NCBI RefSeq assembly: GCF_030954495.1
Contig: NZ_JAVHUW010000079.1
Coordinates: 1 to 46,270 of the forward strand
Length of the DNA: 46,270 nucleotides
Direction: 5' to 3'
Origin: Candidatus Desulfosporosinus nitrosoreducens
GTDB lineage: Bacteria; Bacillota; Desulfitobacteriia; Desulfitobacteriales; Desulfitobacteriaceae
Part shown: positions 1-7,183 of the stretch, in pieces
Layout: every line of letters starts with the position of its first letter
Position numbering within the stretch: position 1 is the first letter of the stretch
Made by a program: the position numbers and the translations under genes
Notes under the pieces: generated by a model
What the model was told of the DNA's origin: nothing
Seen by the model: the letters and a program-made list of their open reading frames with translations, nothing else
Database searches by the model: none

Positions 1-78
1 CTTAGCCAGGGACTTAGACGCTCTTAACTCACCGCTTGCCGAAGCGGGAGTCTTAGAGCGGATTAGTCAGCGGATAAA
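1..78 (+). repeat. Dispersed two-hairpin element, copy 1 (truncated by window start)
   Basis: The second hairpin of the element is complete here: the arm starting GACTTAGACGCTCTTA near 11 pairs with the arm TAAGAGCGGATTAGTC ending near 69, with an inner stem CCGCTT/AAGCGG. The tail AGCGGATAAAAAAT matches the copy at 36165-36295 almost base for base, and the reverse-strand copy at 4843-4970 is clearly related. The first hairpin lies outside the window. The next gene downstream in the same orientation is the small membrane protein at 185-349. Confidence 0.85.
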
Positions 79-184
79 AAATCTTCTGTGGGTGATAATT
101 GAAAAACGGACAGTATAAGCTAATCCTGGAGAAGTCATTAAAATCAGTGCTGCTGAGAATTGGGTTTCTGAAGGGTGAGTGATT

Positions 185-349
185 ATGAGGTATTTGACGT
201 TAGCAATTGCAGTGGGGATTATCTTGCTTTTTGGTTATTGGTCAGGTCGTCGCCGCCGTCGTTTAGAGAAGAAAAAGGTAAAAAAGGCTGCGCAGGTCTA
301 TCCTTTAGGAAAAGGCCAGAGACAAACGAAACTGCGCAGGGTTAAATAA
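185..349 (+). CDS. Small membrane protein, 54 aa, one N-terminal TM segment and basic tail
   Basis: The open frame starts at ATG 185 after a GGGTGAG stretch and ends with TAA at 347-349. It encodes 54 residues. Residues 3-19 are hydrophobic (TLAIAVGIILLFGYW region) and form one membrane segment or uncleaved signal anchor. A run of five arginines (GRRRRRLEKKK) follows, with a strongly basic remainder, so the tail should face the cytoplasm by the positive-inside rule. I do not recognise the family. It lies about 105 bases downstream of a dispersed hairpin element in the same orientation and is convergent with the acyl-CoA dehydrogenase, seven bases away. It could be a chance frame, but the composition (TM plus basic tail) and clean fit between neighbours favour a real small gene. 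Confidence 0.5.
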   Translation: MRYLTLAIAVGIILLFGYWSGRRRRRLEKKKVKKAAQVYPLGKGQRQTKLRRVK

Positions 350-356
350 ACCGGTC

Positions 357-2057
357 TTAGGTTCGGTAGCTGTCAACCAAGGGTTTAACTTCCGTTTCCC
401 ATAGTGCCTGCGTTACTGTGGGATTGAGGCTGGGCTTTTTGAGCATTGCTCTCAAGAGATCCTCTTGGCCTGCGCTGCTTTGGTAATTGGAAATTTGACA
501 GAGAGCGTATTGGGCAAAATCACGCACTAAGAAATTGAAAATCTCATCAAGCAAAGCGGAAGATAGGGAATGAATTTTGGAGTTCTCTAAAATTAATTGA
601 GCATAAACGATTAAGGTAAACATTTCGCCCAAGGCCAGCATGTAGTCAATATTTTTGACTTGCTCCTGATTGGGAGCGGTTTGTTCTAAGAAAGAGCGGA
701 ATAGTTCAACTTGCTGAAAAAAGAGCAAGACATTGGGAACCTGAATTCCTTCATAAGGCAGACGATAGTCGGGGAAGCGGACAGAGGCCAGCTTTCCTGC
801 TTTTTGACGGAAGAGATAGGAATCGTCGGCAGGATCGTCACGTTGAGGAATGACAGGGTATTCTTTTGGATTGAAGAAGTAGTTTTGGATGAATTTAATG
901 ACTAGGGCGATGTTGACGTGAGTGGTACCTTCCAGACGCGGGATCATACCTATGTCCCGAATCGCGGTTTCAAAATACGTATCCTGCTCAAATCCTTTGG
1001 CCGCAATGGCGTCAAGAAGCATTTCAATGATTTTCATGCCTTGGGTTGTTACTTTCATTTTTTGAATCGGATTAAACAGCAGGTAGCGCCGGTCTTCGTC
1101 CGAGGCGGAACGGAAATAATCCAGGCTTCTTAGGGCATAGAGCTTCATAGCAATGAGTCTGGCGTAAGATTCGGTAAAAATTTTTTGAATATGGGGGAAA
1201 TCCGTGACTTTTTTGCCGTACAGTTCACGGTGTGCGGCGTGATTTAAAGCTTCGTAGTAGGCATGGGTACAAATTCCGATGGAAGCGAAACCGAGCTGAA
1301 ATTTACCGATATTTACTGAAGAAAGGGAAGAGTCCCAAGCCAAAGTTCCGCTGGAAAGAATGGTGTCGGTTGTCACCGGATAGTCTATGAGTTCATAATC
1401 TCCAACATAGGCAGCTCGCACGCCGGAAGTGGAGATTTTTTTATTTAATTTGAAGTTGCGATGTTGAGTATCGACGGTAAAAAAGACATATTCCTTTGTG
1501 TCTTGGTAGCGCCCAAAGGTTGAGACTAAGGCCGCTTTATTGGCGTTGCCGATATAATATTTTCCGCCATTAGCCAAGTATTGTCCTTCTTTGCCGGGAG
1601 TTAAGGCCATTTCGTTGCTATAGAGGTCTGCTCCATGGGTTTTTTCCGATAAGCCAAAAGCAAAGATTCCTCCTTCGATCAACTTTTGAGCTGTTAGGTG
1701 TTTGGCCTTTTCATTATCCCCCATCCAGATGGGGCCCAAACCAAGGATAGTAACTTGATAGGCGTATTGATAGGACAGGGAATAAAAGGCGCTAATCTCA
1801 TTGAACTCACAGACGCGGCTTAAATCAAACCGTGAACCTTCAGCCCCATAGCCCTTAGGAGTTAAAAGAGTGGCAAAAATCTGATGTTCTTTAACAAACT
1901 TGAGAAAATCAGTATACCAGCGGCTGGCTTGGTCGTCTTCTTTAATGCTCGCCAGACCCTTGTCCTCAAAAAAGTGAATCGTTTTCTCCATGATTTCTTT
2001 AGAGGGCAAATCTTTCTGCGGACTGTTATAGCTTTGAGGATTTAGCAATAAAGACAT
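357..2057 (-). CDS. Acyl-CoA dehydrogenase family protein
   Basis: Flavoprotein of the acyl-CoA dehydrogenase superfamily, expected to oxidise an acyl-CoA at C2-C3 and pass electrons to ETF. The chain is 566 aa, longer than the usual 380 aa, with an extra C-terminal helical region. The FAD/substrate loop FGLSEKTHGADLYSN and the segment RLEGTTHVN, which carries the candidate catalytic glutamate, are both visible. I place the start at ATG 2057: the AAAGGAG ribosome site is nine bases upstream, whereas an in-frame TTG at 2066 abuts that site and is too close. The gene stands alone and is divergent from the PAS gene. A FadR-like palindrome sits between its likely promoter and start, so repression relieved by acyl-CoA is plausible. 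Substrate chain length cannot be read from the sequence. Confidence 0.88.
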   Translation of the reverse strand: MSLLLNPQSYNSPQKDLPSKEIMEKTIHFFEDKGLASIKEDDQASRWYTDFLKFVKEHQIFATLLTPKGYGAEGSRFDLSRVCEFNEISAFYSLSYQYAYQVTILGLGPIWMGDNEKAKHLTAQKLIEGGIFAFGLSEKTHGADLYSNEMALTPGKEGQYLANGGKYYIGNANKAALVSTFGRYQDTKEYVFFTVDTQHRNFKLNKKISTSGVRAAYVGDYELIDYPVTTDTILSSGTLAWDSSLSSVNIGKFQLGFASIGICTHAYYEALNHAAHRELYGKKVTDFPHIQKIFTESYARLIAMKLYALRSLDYFRSASDEDRRYLLFNPIQKMKVTTQGMKIIEMLLDAIAAKGFEQDTYFETAIRDIGMIPRLEGTTHVNIALVIKFIQNYFFNPKEYPVIPQRDDPADDSYLFRQKAGKLASVRFPDYRLPYEGIQVPNVLLFFQQVELFRSFLEQTAPNQEQVKNIDYMLALGEMFTLIVYAQLILENSKIHSLSSALLDEIFNFLVRDFAQYALCQISNYQSSAGQEDLLRAMLKKPSLNPTVTQALWETEVKPLVDSYRT

Positions 2058-2088
2058 GCAATTCAACTCCTTTCTTGACGTGTGATAA

Positions 2089-2106
2089 TGAATGGATATT
2101 CATTTA
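2089..2106 (-). promoter_or_regulatory. FadR-like (TetR family) operator
   Basis: TGAATGGATATTCATTTA contains the perfect inverted repeat AATGAAT-N4-ATTCATT. It agrees at 15 of 18 positions with the Bacillus FadR consensus TGAATGAMTARTCATTCA. It lies 32-49 bases upstream of the acyl-CoA dehydrogenase start and just downstream of its likely -10 element, a position suited to repression. No TetR gene is in the window. Confidence 0.6.
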
Positions 2107-2117
2107 CGAATGACCTA

Positions 2118-2145
2118 ATTATCTCACAAATATTCTGAAAGTAAA
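2118..2145 (-). promoter_or_regulatory. Likely sigma-A promoter of the acyl-CoA dehydrogenase gene
   Basis: On the minus strand TTTACT (2140-2145) and GATAAT (2118-2123) are 16 bp apart, upstream of the FadR-like operator. Both hexamers are near consensus, but no transcript data support it. Confidence 0.45.
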
Positions 2146-2222
2146 GACCATTATCCGCTTACCTTAAGCAGAATGTCCTTGACTTCTGGTTATAGTGTGA
2201 TTTCTCGACTCGAAGACAGTTT

Positions 2223-2254
2223 AAAACCTCTCCGGCTTTTACCGGGGAGGTTTT
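2223..2254. terminator. Hairpin with T-rich flank in the divergent gap
   Basis: AAAACCTC-T-CCGG and CCGG-G-GAGGTTTT form a strong stem with loop CTTTTA, followed by TTTTAG on the plus strand. It lies between two divergent genes, so it does not end a visible gene. It may be an attenuator in the leader of the PAS gene (start 2435) or a terminator for a small transcript. The rest of 2058-2434 holds the promoter and operator described and AT-rich sequence. Confidence 0.45.
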
Positions 2255-2434
2255 AGTCTAGAAAAAAAACTTTAAATAAAAATTTCCATGTATAACTATA
2301 TTTGTCCATTTTTAGATAGGAAAAACAAAGAAATGGTCGAATATTCTATCTAATGACTGACGATTTTTTAGACATTGGGGAGGATTGAGAAGAATCTGTT
2401 TCTTGTATGGGGGTCTATGAAAGGAGAGATGCAT

Positions 2435-3028
2435 ATGGAAAATTTACTAATGAAAAGAGGATTTTCCAGGATATTATTTGATGCAATTCCTCAGTTGGCC
2501 TTAGTTCTTGATCCAAAGTTGCTGGTTCATGCGGTAAATCATGCGGCCTTGTCTTACTGCTCTCATGAGGAAAACGAGCTGCGGGGAGAGCGCTGCGGAG
2601 AAGTTTTGGGCTGTCTTCATCATCAGGAGAATGACTTAGGGTGCGGTTTTAGCCCCTTTTGTAAAACATGTATTACCAGGAATACTGCTCTTGAAGCCAT
2701 CGTAGCCAGAGAAACGCGCCGGGCGAAAGGGAAACTGGAATTTCTTTCGGGCAATGGGATGCCTGTTTTTGTGAGTGCTTCACCGTTTGAATATAGGCGG
2801 CAGGCTTATGTTGTCATTATTATTGAAGATATTTCCTTAATTACGGAGCTTCAGGGACTCATCCCCATCTGTGCGTCATGCAAAAAGATTCGGGATGATA
2901 AGGGTTATTGGAGTCGTGTGGAGAATTATATTGAGGAACACTCGGAAGCGGAATTTACTCATGATATTTGCCCGGAATGCGCCAAACGCTTATATCCAAC
3001 CTTAAAGTCCGAATCAATGGTCATCTGA
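2435..3028 (+). CDS. PAS-domain protein with cysteine-rich insert and C-terminal CxxC...CxxC motif
   Basis: A 197-aa soluble protein with one PAS domain (about residues 8-140) and a short C-terminal module, GLIPICASCKKIRDD ... DICPECAKRLYP, with two CxxC pairs. This tail is often found after PAS domains in bacterial sensor proteins. The PAS core holds a dense cysteine set (CGEVLGCLH ... LGCGFSPFCKTC), a signature seen in PAS domains thought to bind metal or an Fe-S or redox centre. No kinase, cyclase or DNA-binding output domain is present, so it would have to act on a partner. I chose ATG 2435, eight bases after AAGGAG; ATG 2429 is too close to that site. Its 3' end overlaps the convergent gene by 15 bases. 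The sensing role is inferred. Confidence 0.8.
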   Translation: MENLLMKRGFSRILFDAIPQLALVLDPKLLVHAVNHAALSYCSHEENELRGERCGEVLGCLHHQENDLGCGFSPFCKTCITRNTALEAIVARETRRAKGKLEFLSGNGMPVFVSASPFEYRRQAYVVIIIEDISLITELQGLIPICASCKKIRDDKGYWSRVENYIEEHSEAEFTHDICPECAKRLYPTLKSESMVI

Positions 3029-3691
3029 AATGTCGCTTTGGATTTTAGGGGGTTGTTTCGCTTTTATGATCAAGTAAATTCCCCCTAAAATAAGGCACAA
3101 TGGCAAGAAACTGCCTCTTAGCACGTAATAATAAGTCCAATTTCCAAGGAGACGAGCCAGGATTGAGTAACGTTCCATTACGTGAGATAAGCTGAGAAAA
3201 CCAATGACGATGACGATAACGCCAATGCTGCGACGGTTTTTCAGCAGGAGAGTGTAGTCGAATAACTGATGGTTAAAAAGATCTTGATCATTGAGGCTCA
3301 GTCCCTGTAGTTGTTGCTTTTTTAAGTTATAGCTTTCAAAAAAACTAAAAAACCAAACGGGTATTAAAACTAAGGGGATTAAACTGTCCAAACCAATAAA
3401 ATCAGATACGAAAATCATGCCTAAAGGGATGATCATAAGCTGTAAACCGCGACGAAAGAGGCCCATTTGCATGTGTGCTGCACCTGGAATGAGACTCATA
3501 CAGAAAAAGAGGAACTTTTCCAGGAACGACCTTTTGGGCAGAGCGTTTGGTTCGGGAAAGAGGGTTTGTTGAATGCAATGGCGGCAGAGGGGCTTATCGT
3601 CTATTATTATGGTGCATTCTGCGCAAATCGGTAGTTTGCACTTCTCACACAGAGCTTGAGCTGCTTGGTTAGGATGGTAATTGCAATTCAT
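3014..3691 (-). CDS. B-box-type zinc-finger membrane protein
   Basis: A 225-aa protein. Residues 1-45 carry a zinc-binding pattern, CNYHPNQAA..LCEKCKLPICAEC followed by LCRHC, like the B-box-type fingers common at the N-terminus of Firmicute membrane proteins. The rest has about four hydrophobic segments (SLIPGAAHMQMG, LMIIPLGMIFVSDF, LIPLVLIPVWFFSFF, and two near the C-terminus), so the finger should sit at the cytoplasmic face. It lies 16 bases downstream of the anti-sigma factor gene on the same strand and probably forms an operon with the ECF sigma and anti-sigma genes. That suggests a part in the same envelope response or a target of it. The biochemical function is unknown. Confidence 0.7.
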   Translation of the reverse strand: MNCNYHPNQAAQALCEKCKLPICAECTIIIDDKPLCRHCIQQTLFPEPNALPKRSFLEKFLFFCMSLIPGAAHMQMGLFRRGLQLMIIPLGMIFVSDFIGLDSLIPLVLIPVWFFSFFESYNLKKQQLQGLSLNDQDLFNHQLFDYTLLLKNRRSIGVIVIVIGFLSLSHVMERYSILARLLGNWTYYYVLRGSFLPLCLILGGIYLIIKAKQPPKIQSDISDDH

Positions 3692-3707
3692 GGCTAGACC
3701 TCCTTGA

Positions 3708-4190
3708 TTATCTGGTTGATTTTGCCTGGTATGTGGACAGGGAGCTGATTTTCATAAGAACACCATGGGTCAATTCACTCATTTTGTCAAAGGGAACTAC
3801 TATCTCTTTCGTAATCTCATTGTTTAATTCGGCAACTTGCGCGCCTTTGAAATTGACGGCTAAAGATGACAAGTTCAGAGCGAAAAGGAGAAATCCTGCC
3901 GCCACCATGCTGAGTCCCCAATTTTTCAAATCAAAGGTTGGGAACGAACTTTTTCTTGCTTTATATTTGTTCTTATCGATGGACGCCATGATATTAATTT
4001 TAAGGTCTAAAGGAGGACTGAAGGCGACCCGTCCTTTAGATAATAGGTCGTCGGTTTCCCGGATAAGGTCAACAGTGTGCCGGCATTCAGGGCAATGTGT
4101 TAAATGGGCGGCCATATCCAAGAGTACTGTATCAGCCAGATTTTTCTTAGTATAGCTGTGCCAATCATCCCCACTTCGAGAACATGTCAT
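3708..4190 (-). CDS. Anti-sigma factor with zf-HC2 domain, one TM segment
   Basis: A 160-aa single-pass membrane protein of the zinc-dependent anti-sigma (ZAS/zf-HC2) type. The N-terminal cytoplasmic part has HLTHCPECR, the HxxxCxxC zinc motif of this family, which holds the cognate sigma factor inactive. A hydrophobic segment (LSMVAAGFLLFALNLSSLAV) near residues 93-112 spans the membrane, followed by about 45 extracytoplasmic residues. Translation should start at ATG 4190, preceded by a strong AGGAGGTG site; a GTG at 4199 overlaps that site. The gene overlaps the sigma gene by 26 bases, as expected for co-translated sigma/anti-sigma pairs. The signal sensed is not evident. Confidence 0.85.
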   Translation of the reverse strand: MTCSRSGDDWHSYTKKNLADTVLLDMAAHLTHCPECRHTVDLIRETDDLLSKGRVAFSPPLDLKINIMASIDKNKYKARKSSFPTFDLKNWGLSMVAAGFLLFALNLSSLAVNFKGAQVAELNNEITKEIVVPFDKMSELTHGVLMKISSLSTYQAKSTR

Positions 4191-4737
4191 GCCCTTCACC
4201 TCCTGACAATGAAGAATTTAGTTTTTCTTTTAGTAGTTTTCGGCCGCGGAACAAGCGGGTTTCGACGGTTCTTTTGGAAGTGTCCGTTATTTCAGCGATT
4301 TCTTGAGGGCTGAAGTCTTCGAAGTAGTACAGGATAAGTACGGTTCGGTAAATGTCCGGCAAGTTTGCCACGGCGGCCTGTACTGCTGCTGACGTTTCTT
4401 GACGCAACAGCAGATCCTCAGGGCCGTCTCTCATGTCATGGAGATTATTTAAGCACGCTGCTTCTGCGTAAAGCGGCTTTTTTTTCCGGCACCAATCCAG
4501 GCAATGATTGACGGCGATCCGGTAAAGCCAAGTTGAAAAAGCCGCCCCCTGTTTGAACCCCTCAAGGCTGTTATACGCTTTGATAAAAATTTCCTGAGTG
4601 ATGTCTCGGGCGTCTTCGGCATTTCGGGTGTAGTAGTAGGCGGTTCGGTATACCCCTGTCTGATAGCGTTCAACGATATCATCATAGCGCTCCCCGTGTC
4701 CTTTAAGGATACTGCGAATTATTTCATCATCATGCAA
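4165..4737 (-). CDS. ECF-type RNA polymerase sigma factor
   Basis: A 190-aa group 4 sigma factor. Region 2 is seen in YDDIVERYQTGVYRTAYYYTRNAEDARDITQEIFIKAY, and region 4 in LPDIYRTVLILYYFEDFSPQEIAEITDTSKRTVETRLFRGRKLLKEKL, a helix-turn-helix for the -35 element (segments named by their ends; quoted in part in the literature form). The start is a TTG at 4737, since a stop codon lies directly upstream in frame and the nearby ATG triplets are in another frame; a GGCGGTG site lies nine bases upstream. The overlapping zf-HC2 gene is its likely antagonist. A hairpin and then a dispersed two-hairpin element lie upstream on the same strand, within the probable leader. Confidence 0.92.
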   Translation of the reverse strand: MHDDEIIRSILKGHGERYDDIVERYQTGVYRTAYYYTRNAEDARDITQEIFIKAYNSLEGFKQGAAFSTWLYRIAVNHCLDWCRKKKPLYAEAACLNNLHDMRDGPEDLLLRQETSAAVQAAVANLPDIYRTVLILYYFEDFSPQEIAEITDTSKRTVETRLFRGRKLLKEKLNSSLSGGEGHDMFSKWG

Positions 4738-4803
4738 ATATTAATCACCGCCTTTACAACCCTTTAGACGTTTGATTATTAATTTATACGTCAATAAACG
4801 TAA

Positions 4804-4832
4804 AATCCCGCTGTCTGAATTTCAGCGGGATT
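4804..4832 (-). promoter_or_regulatory. Hairpin in the leader of the ECF sigma gene, possible attenuator
   Basis: AATCCCGCTG (4804-4813) pairs perfectly with CAGCGGGATT (4823-4832). Read on the minus strand it is followed by TTTTACGTTTATT, a weak terminator-like tail, and lies about 65 bases before the sigma factor start. Confidence 0.45.
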
Positions 4833-4842
4833 AGTTCTGGGC

Positions 4843-4970
4843 TTTATCCGATGACTAAGCCGCTCTAAGACTCCCGCTTTGGCAAGCGGTGAGTCAAGAG
4901 CGGCTAAGTCCCTGGATAAGTGCGACTAGGATTCAGTTGGAGTAAAACTCCGCCTGAATCAAGTCTTCTT
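4843..4970 (-). repeat. Dispersed two-hairpin element, copy 2
   Basis: Reverse-strand copy of the element at 36165-36295. Hairpin 1 (4924-4965) pairs GACTTGATTCAG with CTGAATCCTAGTC. Hairpin 2 (4852-4910) pairs GACTTAGCCGCTCTTG with TAAGAGCGGCTTAGTC around an inner CCGCTT/AAGCGG stem. Substitutions relative to the other copies leave both stems formable. It ends about 105 bases upstream of the ECF sigma start, in the same orientation. Confidence 0.88.
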
Positions 4971-5019
4971 TATAACCTTTTAATGTTCCGGGGTTTCTAA
5001 AACATTAATAGTTCAACAG

Positions 5020-5502
5020 TTAGACAGGCTGCTTCCGCACGTTGCTTTGAAAAAATAAGAATATGGGAAAGGGTATAACAATCCAGCCAAAGCTCTTTAT
5101 CAGGCTATTTACCGCTCTTGTCCTAGTGAGCGCTTTTTCTTCGGCAACCATTTGGTCATATTTTACTTTTAATTCGGCATCAGTCAGTGTTTGCCCTTGC
5201 GGCTGTCCTGAGGTTGTTGTTTGTTTATACTCGGGCACCATCCGGTATTGTTCAAAACTCTGATAGCTGGCAGGCGGAGAAACGATGTCTGCGACAGCCA
5301 TAAAAGCGGCTACAGTGCCGCCAATCGTCATCATCAATGTTGCGAAGAGGATTAAATAGACATAGACAGTTTTAATCATTTCATGTCCCCTTTCCGGAGA
5401 TACCCCGCTTCCTTTTTTAATACCGACAATACTTGCTATGACCAGAACAATGAAAATTACAGGTATTATTACGATTAGAATACTTATCGCTATCTTGATC
5501 AC
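5020..5502 (-). CDS. Membrane protein of unknown function, 160 aa
   Basis: Three hydrophobic segments are visible: residues 3-27 (ISILIVIIPVIFIVLVIASI), about 45-70 (VYVYLILFATLMMTIGGTVAAF) and about 138-152 (FGWIVIPFPIFLFF). A polar linker between the last two contains a TTTSGQPQGQTLTDAELKVKYDQ stretch. I do not recognise a family with certainty. The predicted start is GTG 5502; the GAGGTG string overlaps that start, so the true ribosome site is unclear. It is upstream of, and on the same strand as, the ECF sigma genes but separated by the repeat element, so co-transcription is doubtful. Confidence 0.65.
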   Translation of the reverse strand: MIKIAISILIVIIPVIFIVLVIASIVGIKKGSGVSPERGHEMIKTVYVYLILFATLMMTIGGTVAAFMAVADIVSPPASYQSFEQYRMVPEYKQTTTSGQPQGQTLTDAELKVKYDQMVAEEKALTRTRAVNSLIKSFGWIVIPFPIFLFFQSNVRKQPV

Positions 5503-5617
5503 CTCATAATAGTATTCTCTTAGTGATTATTTCGTCGGAAGTTTAAAAATTCCTTTATTTGAAATGCAGACCGGAAATTTTCCGCCGCTTCCAGGAGAGA
5601 CTTTGCGCAACAGGTCA

Positions 5618-5654
5618 TGTATGGCAAGTATACAGAGTGTATCTGATTGAGACA
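5618..5654 (+). promoter_or_regulatory. Predicted activator sites A1 and A2 for sigma-54 unit A
   Basis: A1 is a perfect TGTAT-N7-ATACA palindrome at 5618-5634. A2 is TGTAT-N7-AGACA at 5638-5654, exactly 20 bp further on (two helical turns). They lie about 160-180 bp upstream of the -24 element, a typical enhancer distance for sigma-54 activators. The same palindrome precedes the other three sigma-54 promoters. The gap 5503-5993 otherwise shows no credible gene; a 69-codon minus-strand frame there has no ribosome site. Confidence 0.7.
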
Positions 5655-5808
5655 TAAGCCCCTGGCGTTAGCATAGCCGTTTTTTCAAATTCTACGACTG
5701 TCGCTGGGAAGGGATTTTTCCTCTTGGAGATTGGCGGCTTTGGTAAAATCCTGCGCGGAAAGATTGCAGCGGAATCCTTGCTGTTGAGTTTTAGCGGAAA
5801 TGAGTTCA

Positions 5809-5825
5809 TTGGCATAAAAATTGCT
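5809..5825 (+). promoter_or_regulatory. Sigma-54 (-24/-12) promoter A
   Basis: TTGGCATAAAAATTGCT has GG at 5811-5812 and GC at 5823-5824 with exactly ten bases between, matching the TGGCAY-N5-TTGCW consensus. It lies about 170 bases upstream of the first gene of unit A. Confidence 0.82.
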
Positions 5826-5993
5826 TACATCGTTATAAGAAGATATGTCTGCCTTGCAGATATACCGGAACCCAGGTTGCTTAAAAATCTTCATAATTGA
5901 CACGAGGATTCTATTGAGTTGTGCTTATGCTGCAGAAAGAGTTTAACAAAGATTATACTTGCCGGCAATGTCAAAAAAGGGAGGGAGTTCCAA

Positions 5994-6827
5994 ATGTGTT
6001 GGGTATGTGAAAAATATGGTAATGGTCAAAAGTGGTATCTTAATCCGGAAAATTATGCCCGCCGCCTTTATAAGGTGCGTAAAGAAGGGGAAGAGGCCTC
6101 GGGTGCCGATGCAGATCCCCAATCCGCGGGCATGGGTGCAGGTGTAGTGGCCGAGCTAGTGAAAGCACGCCTGAGCGGAGATCGGGAGTGGGAAGAAGAA
6201 ATTAAGCGGGATGCCTTAAAACAGGCCTATCAAACGCACTTTGGGCAAGTGGTCACTTTGGATGAGTATTTACAGATCCTGGACATTGCTTATCCTTTGG
6301 CCAAAATGACCTGTGGCTGCCGCCGGGTACAACGGGGTATGCCGGATGAGGAAAACTTTACTTGCATGGGCATAGGCCCCGGCATGTATAAATGGGAACG
6401 CTGGCCGGAGACTTACCGCGGCGGAGTAGAGTTTGTTACCCCTGAGGAAGCTAAGGAATGGGCTATGATGAATCATAAGGAAGGGCGGGTACAAACTGTT
6501 GATGTCTTCGGCACTCCCTACATCGGGGGGCTATGCCAATGTGAATATCCGGGCTGTGTGGCAGTTCGCAACCGCATCGACTATGATTTTAAATTTTTAT
6601 TAAAAGGGCATTCCGTGGCCAAAGTGGAGCGCGAAAAATGCACAGGCTGCAAAAGCTGTTTGGGCCGTTGTCAGTTTAAAGCTCTTAATTTGGAAGTCTA
6701 CACGAACAAAGCTTATATTGACCTTGATCAGTGCTTCGGCTGCGGGCTTTGTGTGACCGCTTGTCCCACCGGCGCTATCGAATTGTATGACCGGCAAAGT
6801 ATGCCGGGGTTAGCGGAAAATTGGTAA
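5994..6827 (+). CDS. Iron-sulfur protein with two [4Fe-4S] ferredoxin motifs and an extra cysteine-rich N-terminal domain
   Basis: A 277-aa cytoplasmic protein. The C-terminal 65 residues hold two ferredoxin cluster motifs, CTGCKSCLGRCQ and CFGCGLCVTACP, for electron transfer. The preceding 200 residues are not a standard ferredoxin and carry further cysteines: MCWVC at the N-terminus, MTCGCRR, FTCMG, and GLCQCEYPGC. These could bind another centre. I start the protein at ATG 5994, after GGGAGGG; the frame is open for 25 more codons upstream but without a ribosome site. It is the first gene of sigma-54 unit A, followed 14 bases later by another ferredoxin-type protein. An electron-transfer role for the acyl-CoA pathway is inferred; the partner is unknown. 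Confidence 0.85.
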   Translation: MCWVCEKYGNGQKWYLNPENYARRLYKVRKEGEEASGADADPQSAGMGAGVVAELVKARLSGDREWEEEIKRDALKQAYQTHFGQVVTLDEYLQILDIAYPLAKMTCGCRRVQRGMPDEENFTCMGIGPGMYKWERWPETYRGGVEFVTPEEAKEWAMMNHKEGRVQTVDVFGTPYIGGLCQCEYPGCVAVRNRIDYDFKFLLKGHSVAKVEREKCTGCKSCLGRCQFKALNLEVYTNKAYIDLDQCFGCGLCVTACPTGAIELYDRQSMPGLAENW

Positions 6828-6841
6828 AGGGGAGGAACAAA

Positions 6842-7144
6842 ATGATCGCTCAAATTAAAATAGACTATGCATTATGTACAGACCCATTAAATTGCCGCCA
6901 ATGCTTAAGCGTGTGTCCATCCGTTGTCTTTGTCTGCGGACCGACAAAGGTCTGGAAAGGGCGGGAAAGTGACCCTGGCGAATATAAAATTATCGGGCGT
7001 TATTACGACAAATGCTCCGGCTGCGGCGACTGTGTTAAGGTTTGTCCGACAAAGGCAATTGAACTTACGTTTATACCTCAGGAACAACTCGCCCAAATGT
7101 TTCGGGCGGAACGGGCGGCTCAACTAAAGGAACGTCAGTCGTAA
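6842..7144 (+). CDS. Two-cluster ferredoxin-type protein, 100 aa
   Basis: Small [4Fe-4S] protein with cluster motifs CTDPLNCRQCLSVCP (residues about 12-26) and CSGCGDCVKVCP (about 60-71), the latter classical. The first motif has a longer loop between its first two cysteines than classical ferredoxins, and a 30-residue insert separates the motifs. ATG 6842 follows a GGGGAGG site. The gene is 14 bases from its upstream neighbour, so the two are very likely co-translated and may act as subunits or an electron relay. No oxidoreductase flavin subunit is encoded alongside it. Confidence 0.85.
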   Translation: MIAQIKIDYALCTDPLNCRQCLSVCPSVVFVCGPTKVWKGRESDPGEYKIIGRYYDKCSGCGDCVKVCPTKAIELTFIPQEQLAQMFRAERAAQLKERQS

Positions 7145-7183
7145 AGGCTGGCCCGGAATTGGAGAAGGAAGGGGAGTTAGGCC

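Noticed and set aside
3733..4155. 140-codon plus-strand frame opposite the anti-sigma gene
   Set aside because: The minus-strand frame has the zinc motif, a TM segment and a strong ribosome site; the opposite frame has none.
5685..5897. 69-71-codon minus-strand frame in the leader of unit A
   Set aside because: No ribosome site, no domain, and it overlaps the sigma-54 promoter. A decayed gene cannot be excluded.
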